From positions 1 through 33,841 of the forward strand of contig CAZXIT010000003.1 in NCBI GenBank assembly GCA_964640775.1: 33,841 bases of DNA, given 5' to 3'. The position numbers and the translations under genes are program-made. The notes beneath the pieces are model-generated. The model had not been told where the DNA came from and searched no databases. It saw only the letters and a program-made list of their open reading frames with translations. Each line of letters opens with the position of its first letter. Position 1 is the first letter of the stretch. Below are positions 7,876-15,125 of the stretch, piece by piece. This stretch comes from CAYMUN01 sp964640775 (lineage in GTDB: Bacteria > Patescibacteriota > Saccharimonadia > Saccharimonadales > UBA4665).

Positions 7876-8804
7876 GTTTTGCGGCCGCGAAAAGTCGGGA
7901 CGCCGCCGCGCAGCTGGTCGGGATCGGCGCAGCCTGACTTCATTAATGACCAGCCTTCATGCCTATTGAGACTGCGGATGACGATGGCTCCGGCTCGTCT
8001 TTGCTCCAGTCCGGCCGTATTGGGATCCTTGATCCTGGCTCGGTAGCTAATCGATTTTTTGCCCTGGCTGTGGGGGACGACATAACTAAAACCGGGCTGG
8101 CCCTGGCCGTCGGCGTTAAGCGGCGAAGCTCCCTGGGTCGCAAAATTATGAAAGGCTCGATCATCCTGGCAGGTTTCCTTGGGTATGTCAGTGTGACGGG
8201 TACCGCTGCGGCAGGTATTGAGGCCGCTGGCAAAAAAATCACAATTATAATCAGTTAGGAACGCAAATTTATTATTGGCAAGGATGGGAAAATAGGTCAC
8301 GCAGCGACTCAGCAGATCGGGGTTAGAGCGCGCCGGCTTGGACAGCCGTCCTTCCTTGCTCCACAGGCATTTTTCGACACCGCCGACATTGAGCGCGGTA
8401 TACGCCCAGCCCTTTTCACGCTGCACGGAGCCGTTGATGATGACCGGTTCCGCAGTATCGCCACGCTCGTCGCACCCCAGTCCTACTGCGATATCATTTG
8501 GTCCCATACGCAGTGTCGAGCAATGCATTTTGCGCTTTGGCTTGTGTGTCGGGGCCGGTACTTCCTGTTGATCGTCCGGGACGTACTGGGTTTGATGGCC
8601 AATGACGGCTGGCACCGCGCCGTGGTGCAGTTTGAGCGGCCGCGTATGAGCGGCGGCGGCCTCGCTGGGCAGTACGGCCATAAGACCCACCACGCCGGTT
8701 ACGGCCAGGGGGAATCGGTCAGCAGCGAACGCCAGCACCCGGGCTGGACTTGGCAAATCTAAATCAAAGGAAGCTCGCTCAGGAGCCCCGGCTAATTCTG
8801 ACAT
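7872..8804 (-). CDS. Exported or membrane-anchored Cys-rich protein, unknown function
   Basis: 310 aa from the ATG at 8804 (MSELAGAPERASF). A TTG 36 bp upstream is in frame but sits on the -35 box, so it is not the start. One hydrophobic segment (roughly residues 23-50, ending LPSEAAAAH) looks like a late signal sequence or membrane anchor. The exported part contains eight cysteines (in MHCST, LGCDE, EKCLW, SRCVT, YNCDF, NTCRS, ETCQD, SGCAD), which suggests up to four disulfides. No family recognised. The promoter TTGAAC-17-TAATAA ends 7 bp before the ATG. Confidence 0.7.
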   Translation of the reverse strand: MSELAGAPERASFDLDLPSPARVLAFAADRFPLAVTGVVGLMAVLPSEAAAAHTRPLKLHHGAVPAVIGHQTQYVPDDQQEVPAPTHKPKRKMHCSTLRMGPNDIAVGLGCDERGDTAEPVIINGSVQREKGWAYTALNVGGVEKCLWSKEGRLSKPARSNPDLLSRCVTYFPILANNKFAFLTDYNCDFFASGLNTCRSGTRHTDIPKETCQDDRAFHNFATQGASPLNADGQGQPGFSYVVPHSQGKKSISYRARIKDPNTAGLEQRRAGAIVIRSLNRHEGWSLMKSGCADPDQLRGGVPTFRGRKT

Positions 8805-8811
8805 CGGTCTA

Positions 8812-8840
8812 TTATTACCAGTTTTAACGGTACAGTTCAA
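8812..8840 (-). promoter_or_regulatory. Sigma70-type promoter, leaderless type
   Basis: On the minus strand, TTGAAC (8840-8835), a 17-bp spacer, TAATAA (8817-8812), then 7 bp to the ATG at 8804. It fixes the start of the Cys-rich exported protein. Confidence 0.65.
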
Positions 8841-8905
8841 GCTTAGACAGGATGTAATATTTACCCTATGCAGGATCGCTGGCTAAGAGCAGGTACCGGC
8901 CAAGT

Positions 8906-9643
8906 CTAGTGGGGGATATGTGCGGACGTCAGCACCTTTTGGATGATGGCCCCCCAGGTTTGGTACTGCTTGCCCGTGGGATGCAGGCCATCAGGGGCAA
9001 CCAGGTCTGGCTGGGTGGCTGCCAGCTGGCTGCTGGCAAAAATATCAGCGACTGGAAGTTTGGCAGTGGCTCCGGCTTTAGCGATAATTTGATTAAACTG
9101 CGCGATGGCAGCCGTGGCTGCAACTGGATCTCCAAAACGCGCCCCGCTGGGTGTTTTGGCGAAATCGGGGATGGTGACTAGCAGGACATTTTCGGGCTTG
9201 GCAAGTTGCTGCTGTACCTGCCGGACAATGATGTGCAGGTTTTGCTGAAAGGTCTGGGCATCGACGCCCTTTACCAAGTCATTGGCACCAATCAGGACAG
9301 TCACAAAGTCTGGCCGAAGCTGCTTTAGTAGTGGTAGCTCCCGGTCAATAAGGTTTTGCGTGGTGTAACCAGTCACCGCGGGGTTGGCGATAATTTGCAA
9401 ATGTTTGCAAGCTGCTATGTAGCTGGCGGCCAGTTGGTTTGGCCAGCGCTCGCTGGCCGCGACGCCCTCGCCGATGGTATATGAATCGCCAAGCGGCACA
9501 TAGCGAACAGCCTTTTGATCAGCGGCTACCTTGGCTGCATCATCGGATTGAGCGTGCTTGCGGACAACATAACTGGTCCCAGCAAAGGTGCACCCAGTCA
9601 GGATTATCACCGCCAGTACCACCGTTATTTTAGCAGTTGTCAT
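8906..9643 (-). CDS. SGNH/GDSL-family hydrolase lipoprotein
   Basis: 245 aa from the ATG at 9643. The N-terminus is a lipoprotein signal with lipobox LTGC (Cys18), so the enzyme should be anchored outside the membrane. SGNH blocks are all present: GDSYTIGEG with Ser54 nucleophile, Gly92 in NPAVTGY, GAND with Asn121, and DGLHP with Asp218 and His221. Expected activity is esterase, lipase or deacetylase; the substrate is unknown. An in-frame upstream ATG at 9685 would bury the lipoprotein signal, and a -10-like TACACT ends 6 bp before 9643, so 9643 is preferred. Confidence 0.88.
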   Translation of the reverse strand: MTTAKITVVLAVIILTGCTFAGTSYVVRKHAQSDDAAKVAADQKAVRYVPLGDSYTIGEGVAASERWPNQLAASYIAACKHLQIIANPAVTGYTTQNLIDRELPLLKQLRPDFVTVLIGANDLVKGVDAQTFQQNLHIIVRQVQQQLAKPENVLLVTIPDFAKTPSGARFGDPVAATAAIAQFNQIIAKAGATAKLPVADIFASSQLAATQPDLVAPDGLHPTGKQYQTWGAIIQKVLTSAHIPH

Positions 9644-9716
9644 GCAGGCAGTGTAGCATACAGCGGGAATCACCACAGCTAGCACCTATTAATTTGTAGT
9701 ACACCACAAGCTTAAC

Positions 9717-9733
9717 GCTTTGATCAAAGCTTT
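9717..9733. repeat. Palindrome and dispersed 15-mer, copy 1
   Basis: GCTTTGATCAAAGC (9717-9730) is a perfect 14-bp palindrome. The 15-mer TTTGATCAAAGCTTT (9719-9733) recurs at 30543-30557. This copy lies upstream of the marR-like promoter and downstream of the minus-strand lipoprotein start. It may be an operator; a weak hairpin is also possible. Confidence 0.5.
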
Positions 9734-9751
9734 TTTCCAGAGTGGCCGCAA

Positions 9752-9780
9752 TTGACTTTGGTGATCAAATTCTGTACTAT
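9752..9780 (+). promoter_or_regulatory. Sigma70-type promoter of the MarR-family gene
   Basis: TTGACT (9752-9757), a 17-bp spacer, TACTAT (9775-9780). The start codon at 9814 is 33 bp downstream, so this transcript has a leader of about 26 nt, AT-rich and without a clear Shine-Dalgarno sequence. Confidence 0.65.
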
Positions 9781-9813
9781 ACTTAAGTTGCTTAACAATA
9801 ATCAATTACAATT

Positions 9814-10257
9814 ATGAACTTACCTACTTACATATCAGGCACCGTCCAAGCCAAGGCCTATCGCTTGCTTCGCGAACGGGTCTATGAAGTATTGGCGCAA
9901 TTTGAGCTCACCCCAACATACTGGTCCATGCTGGGCATTATCATTGAGGCGCGCGACGGTGTTAGGCAGGCCGAAATTGCCCGCCAGCTGCATGTCAAGG
10001 CGCCTCTGGTAACTGCCATGGCCCGCCAGCTGCAAGACCGAGGCATCGTCCAGAGCGTCCAAAATCAGTTTGATGCCCGGGCTAAATTACTGGCCCTGAC
10101 ACCCGAAGGCAAAAAGTTTGTCAAAATCGTCGAATCAACACTGGGTAAAACACTCGATCAGCTATTATATGGCTTAACAGAAAAAGATCTTATTGCATAT
10201 CACAAGGTGCTGACAACTATTATTGATAACGATAAATCTTTACGCAAACAGGGGTAA
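9814..10257 (+). CDS. MarR-family transcriptional regulator
   Basis: 147 aa winged-helix dimeric repressor type. The recognition region reads RQAEIARQLHVKAPLVTAMARQLQDRGIV (about 50-78), followed by a wing with DARAKLLALTPEGKKF, the typical MarR pattern. The N- and C-terminal helices would form the dimer interface. The ligand is unknown. It precedes an anchored helical protein, a copper-binding YcnI-like protein and a VIT metal transporter, so it may sense metal or redox stress; this rests on position only. Confidence 0.88.
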   Translation: MNLPTYISGTVQAKAYRLLRERVYEVLAQFELTPTYWSMLGIIIEARDGVRQAEIARQLHVKAPLVTAMARQLQDRGIVQSVQNQFDARAKLLALTPEGKKFVKIVESTLGKTLDQLLYGLTEKDLIAYHKVLTTIIDNDKSLRKQG

Positions 10258-10292
10258 TATTTTCACATCTGTGGAAAAATAAATAATCTTCC

Positions 10293-10354
10293 TTGCTATA
10301 AAAATAGTTAAGTAGTTTAATGAAATTACAACTATAAGTTAACGACATTTGTCG
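10293..10354 (+). promoter_or_regulatory. Promoter with palindromic leader site
   Basis: TTGCTA (10293-10298), a 17-bp spacer, TTTAAT (10316-10321). The leader contains the perfect palindrome CGACATTTGTCG (10343-10354), just before an AAAGGG ribosome-binding-like sequence and the ATG at 10370. The palindrome core ACAnnTGT resembles the CopY-type cop box, but no CopY homologue is visible. Confidence 0.45.
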
Positions 10355-10369
10355 AAAGGGATATAAGTT

Positions 10370-11068
10370 ATGAAACTAAGCAATAATGAAAACGGAAATA
10401 TAGCGCTGATTGCAGTCGCTGTTGTAGCCGGCCTGGTTATCGGTTTTGCCGGTGGACGGGTTATGAAGAGCGACACAAAGACCGACACTAAAGCCAGCAG
10501 CACGGCTGCAGCTCCCAGTACTGCTACTAAGGCTGCTGACTTGCGTTCTACGCTCGTCACGCTTGGCCTGGAGCATATGACACTGACCAACGCCGCCGTC
10601 GATGCTGCCCTCGATGGCAGCAAGACCGCTGACGCTACCGGCGCAGCTCTGTACGCCAACGGCAATGAAATTGGTGCCACTGTCGGCACCGTCTACGGCA
10701 AAGATGCCGAGACTACCTTTGACGCGGTCTGGAAGCTGCACCTTGATGAGTTCGTCAAGTACGCTGTCGCTGACAGCAAGGGCGATACTGCCGCTATGAA
10801 AGCCTCCCTCGACGCTATTGACACCGGCTATACCAAGCCGCTGTCAGCTTACCTGGCCAAGGCGAATCCCAACCTGCCAGAGGCAACTCTAAACACCGTC
10901 CTGAGCGACCACGTCCAGATGACCGCTACCATGATCGACGAGCATGTCGCTGGCAAATATGCCGACGAACAGGCTACCCTCAAGGAAGCAAACCAGCACA
11001 TTGAAGTTATCTTCAGCACGCTGGCTGGCGGGATCGTCAAACAGTTCCCTGACAAGTTCCAAAACTAA
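10370..11068 (+). CDS. Membrane-anchored extracytoplasmic helical protein
   Basis: 232 aa. An N-terminal hydrophobic helix (about 10-29, GNIALIAVAVVAGLVIGFAGG) is followed by an Ala/Ser/Thr/Lys linker and an extracytoplasmic helical domain. Two repeats can be seen, each with an H near the start and a W/H or D/H pair later (LEHMTLTNAAVDAAL... and LSDHVQMTATMIDEH...), which suggests a four-helix bundle. The pattern resembles helical domains found in some Bacillus secreted proteins annotated near copper amine oxidase domains, but I cannot assign a family firmly. Position beside YcnI suggests a metal or envelope role. Confidence 0.7.
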   Translation: MKLSNNENGNIALIAVAVVAGLVIGFAGGRVMKSDTKTDTKASSTAAAPSTATKAADLRSTLVTLGLEHMTLTNAAVDAALDGSKTADATGAALYANGNEIGATVGTVYGKDAETTFDAVWKLHLDEFVKYAVADSKGDTAAMKASLDAIDTGYTKPLSAYLAKANPNLPEATLNTVLSDHVQMTATMIDEHVAGKYADEQATLKEANQHIEVIFSTLAGGIVKQFPDKFQN

Positions 11069-11101
11069 GGAACCGTCTGGTTCGCAAGGCAAAAATAACC
11101 A

Positions 11102-11137
11102 AAGCGGGTGAGCGCGCCAGTAGCGACTCGCCCGCTT
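11102..11137 (+). terminator. Hairpin between helical protein and ycnI
   Basis: An 11-bp stem (11102-11112 with 11127-11137, one G-T wobble) and 14-nt loop, GC-rich at its core. It is not followed by a T run, so it may be a weak terminator or an mRNA-stabilising hairpin. Confidence 0.4.
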
Positions 11138-11179
11138 GTCATATACAATTATTACTATAATCCACCATGAGGAGGTCTC

Positions 11180-11788
11180 GTGTTCAATAAAATTATCACT
11201 GCCAGCAGTACTTTTATCACTGCTATTGTACTGATGCCGGCAGTGGCCTTGGCCCACGTCATCGTCCAGCCAGCCCAAGTTGGTATCGGCGAATTCCAAA
11301 CCTTTAGCGTCGGTGTCCCCAATGAAAAGGACTCAAGTGTCACGAGTGTCAAACTAGAGCTGCCAGCTGGCTTGCGGGAGGTTGCCCCGACGGTCAAGCC
11401 CGGCTGGAAAATCACCATGGATAAAACTGGCCAAGACGACAGTGCCCATGTCACAGCCATTACTTGGAGCGGCGGCAGCATCCCCGCCGAACAGCGTGAT
11501 GATTTCACCTTTAGCGCCCAGGTTCCGGCCAAAGCAAGTGAATTGCATTGGAAGGCCTTCCAAACCTATGCCGACGGCACAACTGTCAGCTGGGACCAAA
11601 AGCCCGCCGGCAGCGACGATGCCACCGGCAGCAGCGGCCCATATTCTGTAACCAAGGTAGTCAATGATTTGGCCCCGGCCACCCCCAAGTCTGCTACAGA
11701 TAGCACCAGTACCCTGGCCTTAGCTGTAGCTGGGTTCGCCCTCGTCACAAGCCTCGCAGCTGTCTTGGTTCCGCGCGCGAAGTCTTAA
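11180..11788 (+). CDS. ycnI: YcnI-family copper-binding membrane protein (DUF1775)
   Basis: 202 aa. A signal peptide (1-25, ending VALA) is cut before HVIVQP, which exposes His26 as the mature N-terminus. In B. subtilis YcnI the N-terminal His with a Glu and a Trp forms a monohistidine-brace Cu(II) site; the equivalents here are His26, Glu49 in VPNE and Trp138 in SWDQ. A C-terminal hydrophobic helix (about 178-197) followed by RAKS anchors the protein outside the cell. It starts with GTG, with AGGAGG at 11170-11175. TATAAT at 11156-11161 could be its -10. Likely role: copper binding at the cell surface. Confidence 0.88.
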   Translation: MFNKIITASSTFITAIVLMPAVALAHVIVQPAQVGIGEFQTFSVGVPNEKDSSVTSVKLELPAGLREVAPTVKPGWKITMDKTGQDDSAHVTAITWSGGSIPAEQRDDFTFSAQVPAKASELHWKAFQTYADGTTVSWDQKPAGSDDATGSSGPYSVTKVVNDLAPATPKSATDSTSTLALAVAGFALVTSLAAVLVPRAKS

Positions 11789-11811
11789 TATAGCAGCTCG
11801 CAGCATGCTGT

Positions 11812-11820
11812 TGATATACT
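11812..11820 (+). promoter_or_regulatory. Extended -10 promoter of the VIT gene
   Basis: TGA-TATACT (11812-11820) is an extended -10 ending 7 bp before the ATG at 11828. No clear -35 and no Shine-Dalgarno sequence, so a leaderless start is likely. Confidence 0.55.
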
Positions 11821-11827
11821 AAAACGG

Positions 11828-12526
11828 ATGAAACCGACGCCCCATCCAGAAGAATCGCACAAGTCGCACCGGGCAGGCTGGCTGCGGGCTGCTGTACTGG
11901 GTGTCAATGATGGTATTGTGTCGACTGCCAGCTTAATGCTGGGGGTGGCAACCGCTTCAACCAGCAAGTCTGCCGTGCTGACTGCCGGTATTGCCGGACT
12001 CGTCGCTGGCGGCTTATCGATGGCAGTTGGCGAGTATGTGTCAGTTAGCTCGCAGCGGGATTCCGAGCGAGCGGATATTGCTATCGAACAACGCTCCCTC
12101 GCCGCTAATCCTAACGAAGAGCTTGAAGAACTGGCGCTGATTTATGAAGCGCGCGGCCTGCGGCCGGCTTTGGCCAGGCAAGTTGCCCGCCAGCTCCATG
12201 CCCATGATGCTGTAGCCGCCCACACCCGCGATGAGCTTGGTATTGACCACCAGTCATTAGCCAATCCGCTCCAGGCTTCGCTGGCTTCAGCCGCTGCTTT
12301 TTCGTTTGGTGCAATCATGCCCGTATTAGCAGCACTGATTGGTCCGGGGAAAAATATACTGGCTATTGTCCTCGTTTCGCTGGCCGCCCTGGCATTATCG
12401 GGAGCTGTCGGCGCTGTCATTGGCGGCGGTCATAGGCTGCGGGCGGCAGCCCGGGTCTTTCTAGGCGGCGGCATCGCCATGGCCGTTACGGCCATGATCG
12501 GCCATGTTATTGGCGCGAGCGTATAG
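11828..12526 (+). CDS. VIT1/CCC1-family iron or manganese transporter
   Basis: 232 aa integral membrane protein. Signature segments are RAAVLGVNDGIVSTASLMLGV (helix 1), AGLVAGGLSMAVGEYVSVSSQRDSE (helix 2 and the metal-binding cytosolic entry), and three further helices in the C-terminal half (FSFGAIMPVLAALI, ILAIVLVSLAALALSGAVGAVIGG, FLGGGIAMAVTAMIGHVIG). A charged helical region of about 80 residues lies between helices 2 and 3, as in VIT1. Expected role is export of Fe(II) or Mn(II) from the cytoplasm by proton antiport. It lies 39 bp after ycnI with its own extended -10. Confidence 0.9.
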   Translation: MKPTPHPEESHKSHRAGWLRAAVLGVNDGIVSTASLMLGVATASTSKSAVLTAGIAGLVAGGLSMAVGEYVSVSSQRDSERADIAIEQRSLAANPNEELEELALIYEARGLRPALARQVARQLHAHDAVAAHTRDELGIDHQSLANPLQASLASAAAFSFGAIMPVLAALIGPGKNILAIVLVSLAALALSGAVGAVIGGGHRLRAAARVFLGGGIAMAVTAMIGHVIGASV

Positions 12527-12530
12527 CCTC

Positions 12531-13763
12531 TCAGGCAGCGCTGCGCTGCAGCGGTGCCAGGCCAAAAACTGCGGAGTGCGTTGCCAGGCCGCCGGCCCGA
12601 GCGGTCATCTGGCGCATAATATCTGGAAATGTCTGCCCGATAATACGCGCGTAATCGTGGGGTCTGTCAGTATTGTGGTCTAAGGTACCCTGGCCCAGCA
12701 GCAAGCGCACCCGGCGCGTGGCGGTGCGCATGTCCTCAGGCAAGCTATTCATCACTGTTTTGCCAAACTCAATACACGGCTCCTCCTCATGAATCGCACT
12801 GTCGCTGTTAAATATCAGAGTAGCCGTGGCATCTTGCTGCATCAGGGCAGCCCGCATATCATGAAACACCGCATGCCGGCCAAGACGCTGCAATCGGTCA
12901 TTGCGCATAAAGCCCGCCGTGACCAGCAGCTTGTCAAAAACATCGCGCACAAAGACCAGCGGCAGCGGCGCGTTATGGGCGATACGGCCGAAGCGCCTGT
13001 AGACATTTGGCATTCGGCGTTTGAGGTCTTTGATATTGACCGGTGTCAGTTCGCCTGGCTGTTCTGGAGCTTTTCGGCGGCGATAGATCCGGCTTTTGGC
13101 ATCTTCTAATAGTTTTACCCCTGCATAATTGCGGGTATGCGAGATGCCGTCAACACCATTGAGCAGTACGCCGTGCACACTGTTGGCCGCAAAGGCACTC
13201 ATCAAGCCTAGGGCCGCCCGGCCGCCTTCGGCATCGGCGATAAAGTAGGTCCGCTCTGGCTTCGGCAGGCCGCTCTGGGCTGCGACGGCCCAATCGGCAA
13301 CTGTCGGCAGCGGCCGGTACGGATCGGCATCGGTGCCGCTGCCTTTGGTGTAGCGTCCCCGGAGGGCTATGTAGCCAAGTTCACGCAGCTTCATATGGCG
13401 GCTTGGCCGGTTGCCAAGTGCACCGAGATAGATATAAGCGGCGTCAGGATTCATGGTGGCTTGAAGGGCTGTTTCCAGTACATTGGCCGGGTTTTTATAG
13501 CCGCTGGAAAAGCTGGTCGCGGACTTGTATACCTGGGCCTCGGCCAGTTTGTGGGCGTTGAATATTATGCGTTCGTACCGTTTGCCGGAGGGCCCGCGCA
13601 CCATCGAGTAGCTGGTGTTGGCCTCATCCATGCGGCTGGCCAGCTCGTGGTACTCAACTGGCGATGCTTGCAGGCCGCGCAGAGCCGTTGGCTCGCCTGT
13701 CTCCACTTCATAACCGGTGGGAGAGGGGACAAAATCTACCTGCCTAAGCGGAATCTCACTCAT
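12531..13763 (-). CDS. Alpha/beta-hydrolase-like protein with altered nucleophile elbow
   Basis: 410 aa from the ATG at 13763; an ATG 6 bp upstream directly touches the -10 box and is unlikely. The central part YFIADAEGGRAALGLMSAFAANSVHGVLLNGVDG resembles the nucleophile elbow and following strand of alpha/beta-hydrolases, but reads D-A-E-G-G where GxSxG is expected. Later segments (TATLIFNSDSAI, RRVRLLLGQGTLDHN, ATHSAVFGLAPL) fit the acid strand and a late His. The fold assignment is a judgement from pattern only; the protein may be inactive as a serine hydrolase. No signal peptide. Confidence 0.55.
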   Translation of the reverse strand: MSEIPLRQVDFVPSPTGYEVETGEPTALRGLQASPVEYHELASRMDEANTSYSMVRGPSGKRYERIIFNAHKLAEAQVYKSATSFSSGYKNPANVLETALQATMNPDAAYIYLGALGNRPSRHMKLRELGYIALRGRYTKGSGTDADPYRPLPTVADWAVAAQSGLPKPERTYFIADAEGGRAALGLMSAFAANSVHGVLLNGVDGISHTRNYAGVKLLEDAKSRIYRRRKAPEQPGELTPVNIKDLKRRMPNVYRRFGRIAHNAPLPLVFVRDVFDKLLVTAGFMRNDRLQRLGRHAVFHDMRAALMQQDATATLIFNSDSAIHEEEPCIEFGKTVMNSLPEDMRTATRRVRLLLGQGTLDHNTDRPHDYARIIGQTFPDIMRQMTARAGGLATHSAVFGLAPLQRSAA

Positions 13764-13769
13764 ACTCAT

Positions 13770-13775
13770 ATTATA
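13770..13775 (-). promoter_or_regulatory. -10 box, leaderless type
   Basis: TATAAT on the minus strand (13775-13770), 6 bp before the ATG at 13763. A TTGACA lies only 7 bp upstream of it, too close to serve as its -35. Confidence 0.5.
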
Positions 13776-13846
13776 CCATATTTGTCAACTAATTATAAGC
13801 TATACGCAGACGATATATAGAGAGGGCGGCCTACGCTGGAAAATAG

Positions 13847-14557
13847 CTATTGCTTGGCAGATGCAGCTTTATCGACTAGCCTGTAGCCGCCGCGCTCCAG
13901 CCATCGATCGTAGGTCGGACTGCTACGAGCCCGGCGTTCGCGCCACATGTTGAAAGCGTCGCGGGAATAGATGACCGTTTGGGTGTCATGCAAGCCTTTG
14001 CCCTGCTCAAGGCTGTTGGCTGCCCCCGGTCCGCCATTGTAGCCGGCGGCTATCAGTTCAACTGTACTGTCCCAGGATGGGCCTTGGGCGGCAGTGCCGA
14101 ACTGGTCGCGCAGATAAGCCAGGTAAGCCGCACCAAATTCGATGTTTGTGCGCGGGTCAGACAAATTGTATGAGCCCCGGGGCTGTTTTAAAAATTTTGC
14201 GGCAATATCCTTGGCGGTCAGCGTAGTGACTTGCATCAGGCCGTGAGCGTCGGCATTGCTCTCGGCTTTGGCATAGCCGCCTGATTCAAGGGTCATGATG
14301 ATGGCTAGCAGATCCGGATCAATGCCGTATTTTTTGGACATTTCACTCATTGGAGCTTGCCAGTGTTTGACTGACGAAGGCAGCCAGCTGATAGCAATGG
14401 CCGTTGATTGCGGTTTGAGCGGCACCGGACGGCTGATAATCATATAAAGTCCAAGGCCGGCAAGCGCAATCAAGCCGCCCAGTACGAGCATTGCTGCATC
14501 GCGCCGCGCTGGCAGCCGGTGCCGCAGGGTCTTGGGATTGAAATGAGGCAGCTGCAT
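13847..14557 (-). CDS. Membrane-anchored lytic transglycosylase (SLT type)
   Basis: 236 aa. One N-terminal helix (about 22-41) anchors a goose-lysozyme-like SLT domain outside the membrane. Motifs: LESGG with catalytic Glu91, HGLMQV (105-110), NIEFGAAYLAYL, and AGYNGGPGAA. It would cleave the MurNAc-GlcNAc bond of peptidoglycan with 1,6-anhydro product. In an epibiotic bacterium it might act on its own wall or that of a host cell. A -10-like TATCAT (14569-14564 on the minus strand) ends 6 bp before the ATG; no ribosome binding site. Confidence 0.9.
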   Translation of the reverse strand: MQLPHFNPKTLRHRLPARRDAAMLVLGGLIALAGLGLYMIISRPVPLKPQSTAIAISWLPSSVKHWQAPMSEMSKKYGIDPDLLAIIMTLESGGYAKAESNADAHGLMQVTTLTAKDIAAKFLKQPRGSYNLSDPRTNIEFGAAYLAYLRDQFGTAAQGPSWDSTVELIAAGYNGGPGAANSLEQGKGLHDTQTVIYSRDAFNMWRERRARSSPTYDRWLERGGYRLVDKAASAKQ

Positions 14558-14626
14558 ACTATTATGATATAGAATTTTATCCGCATTGTAGTATTACTCG
14601 GCATGATGGGGTAAAATCAGGGCAGT

Positions 14627-15118
14627 ATGGATCAATTCGGTGCAAACTCAAAAGTCGTCATCGTCGAAGACAACGCCAGTCTGGCTGATATTTACAAGAT
14701 CAGGCTGGAGGCGCTCGGCTACACCTGTTATGTTGCTTATGACGGCCTGTCCGCCCTCGCCCTGATAGAAAAAGTCCTGCCTGACCTGGTACTGCTTGAC
14801 CTGATGGTACCTAAAGTCGCCGGCGACCAAATCCTGGAGACGATGCGCCACAGCGAGTGGGGCAAAAGCATCAAAGTCCTGATTATCTCCAACCTCAATG
14901 AAGCTGATGCCCCGGCCGGACTGCGCGAGCAGGGAATCGAAGGCTACGCCGTCAAAGCCAACTTATCAAACGACCAGCTCGACATACTGGTGGACAGTAT
15001 CCTCAAGCCCGCTGACCAGCAGGAAGACGTTGTCTTGGAGACGCCGGCAGAGGAAACAACTGAAGTGCCTGAGCAAATACCACCTTCACCTCCCACTCCA
15101 CCCGCATCGCCGGTATAA
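14627..15118 (+). CDS. Stand-alone response regulator receiver protein
   Basis: 163 aa. A CheY-like receiver domain fills residues 8-127: acidic pair Glu14-Asp15, phospho-acceptor Asp58 in LVLLDLM, Ser88 at the switch Thr/Ser position, and Lys110 in AVKAN. No output domain follows; instead a tail of about 35 residues rich in E, T and P, probably disordered. No histidine kinase is in the window. It is divergent from the lytic transglycosylase gene (69 bp apart). A -10-like TAAAAT (14612-14617) lies 9 bp before the ATG. Confidence 0.88.
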   Translation: MDQFGANSKVVIVEDNASLADIYKIRLEALGYTCYVAYDGLSALALIEKVLPDLVLLDLMVPKVAGDQILETMRHSEWGKSIKVLIISNLNEADAPAGLREQGIEGYAVKANLSNDQLDILVDSILKPADQQEDVVLETPAEETTEVPEQIPPSPPTPPASPV

Positions 15119-15125
15119 ATAACTC

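Noticed and set aside
9719..9728. FNR/CRP-like site
   Set aside because: FNR and CRP half-sites are separated by 4-6 bp; here TTTGATCAAA is continuous.
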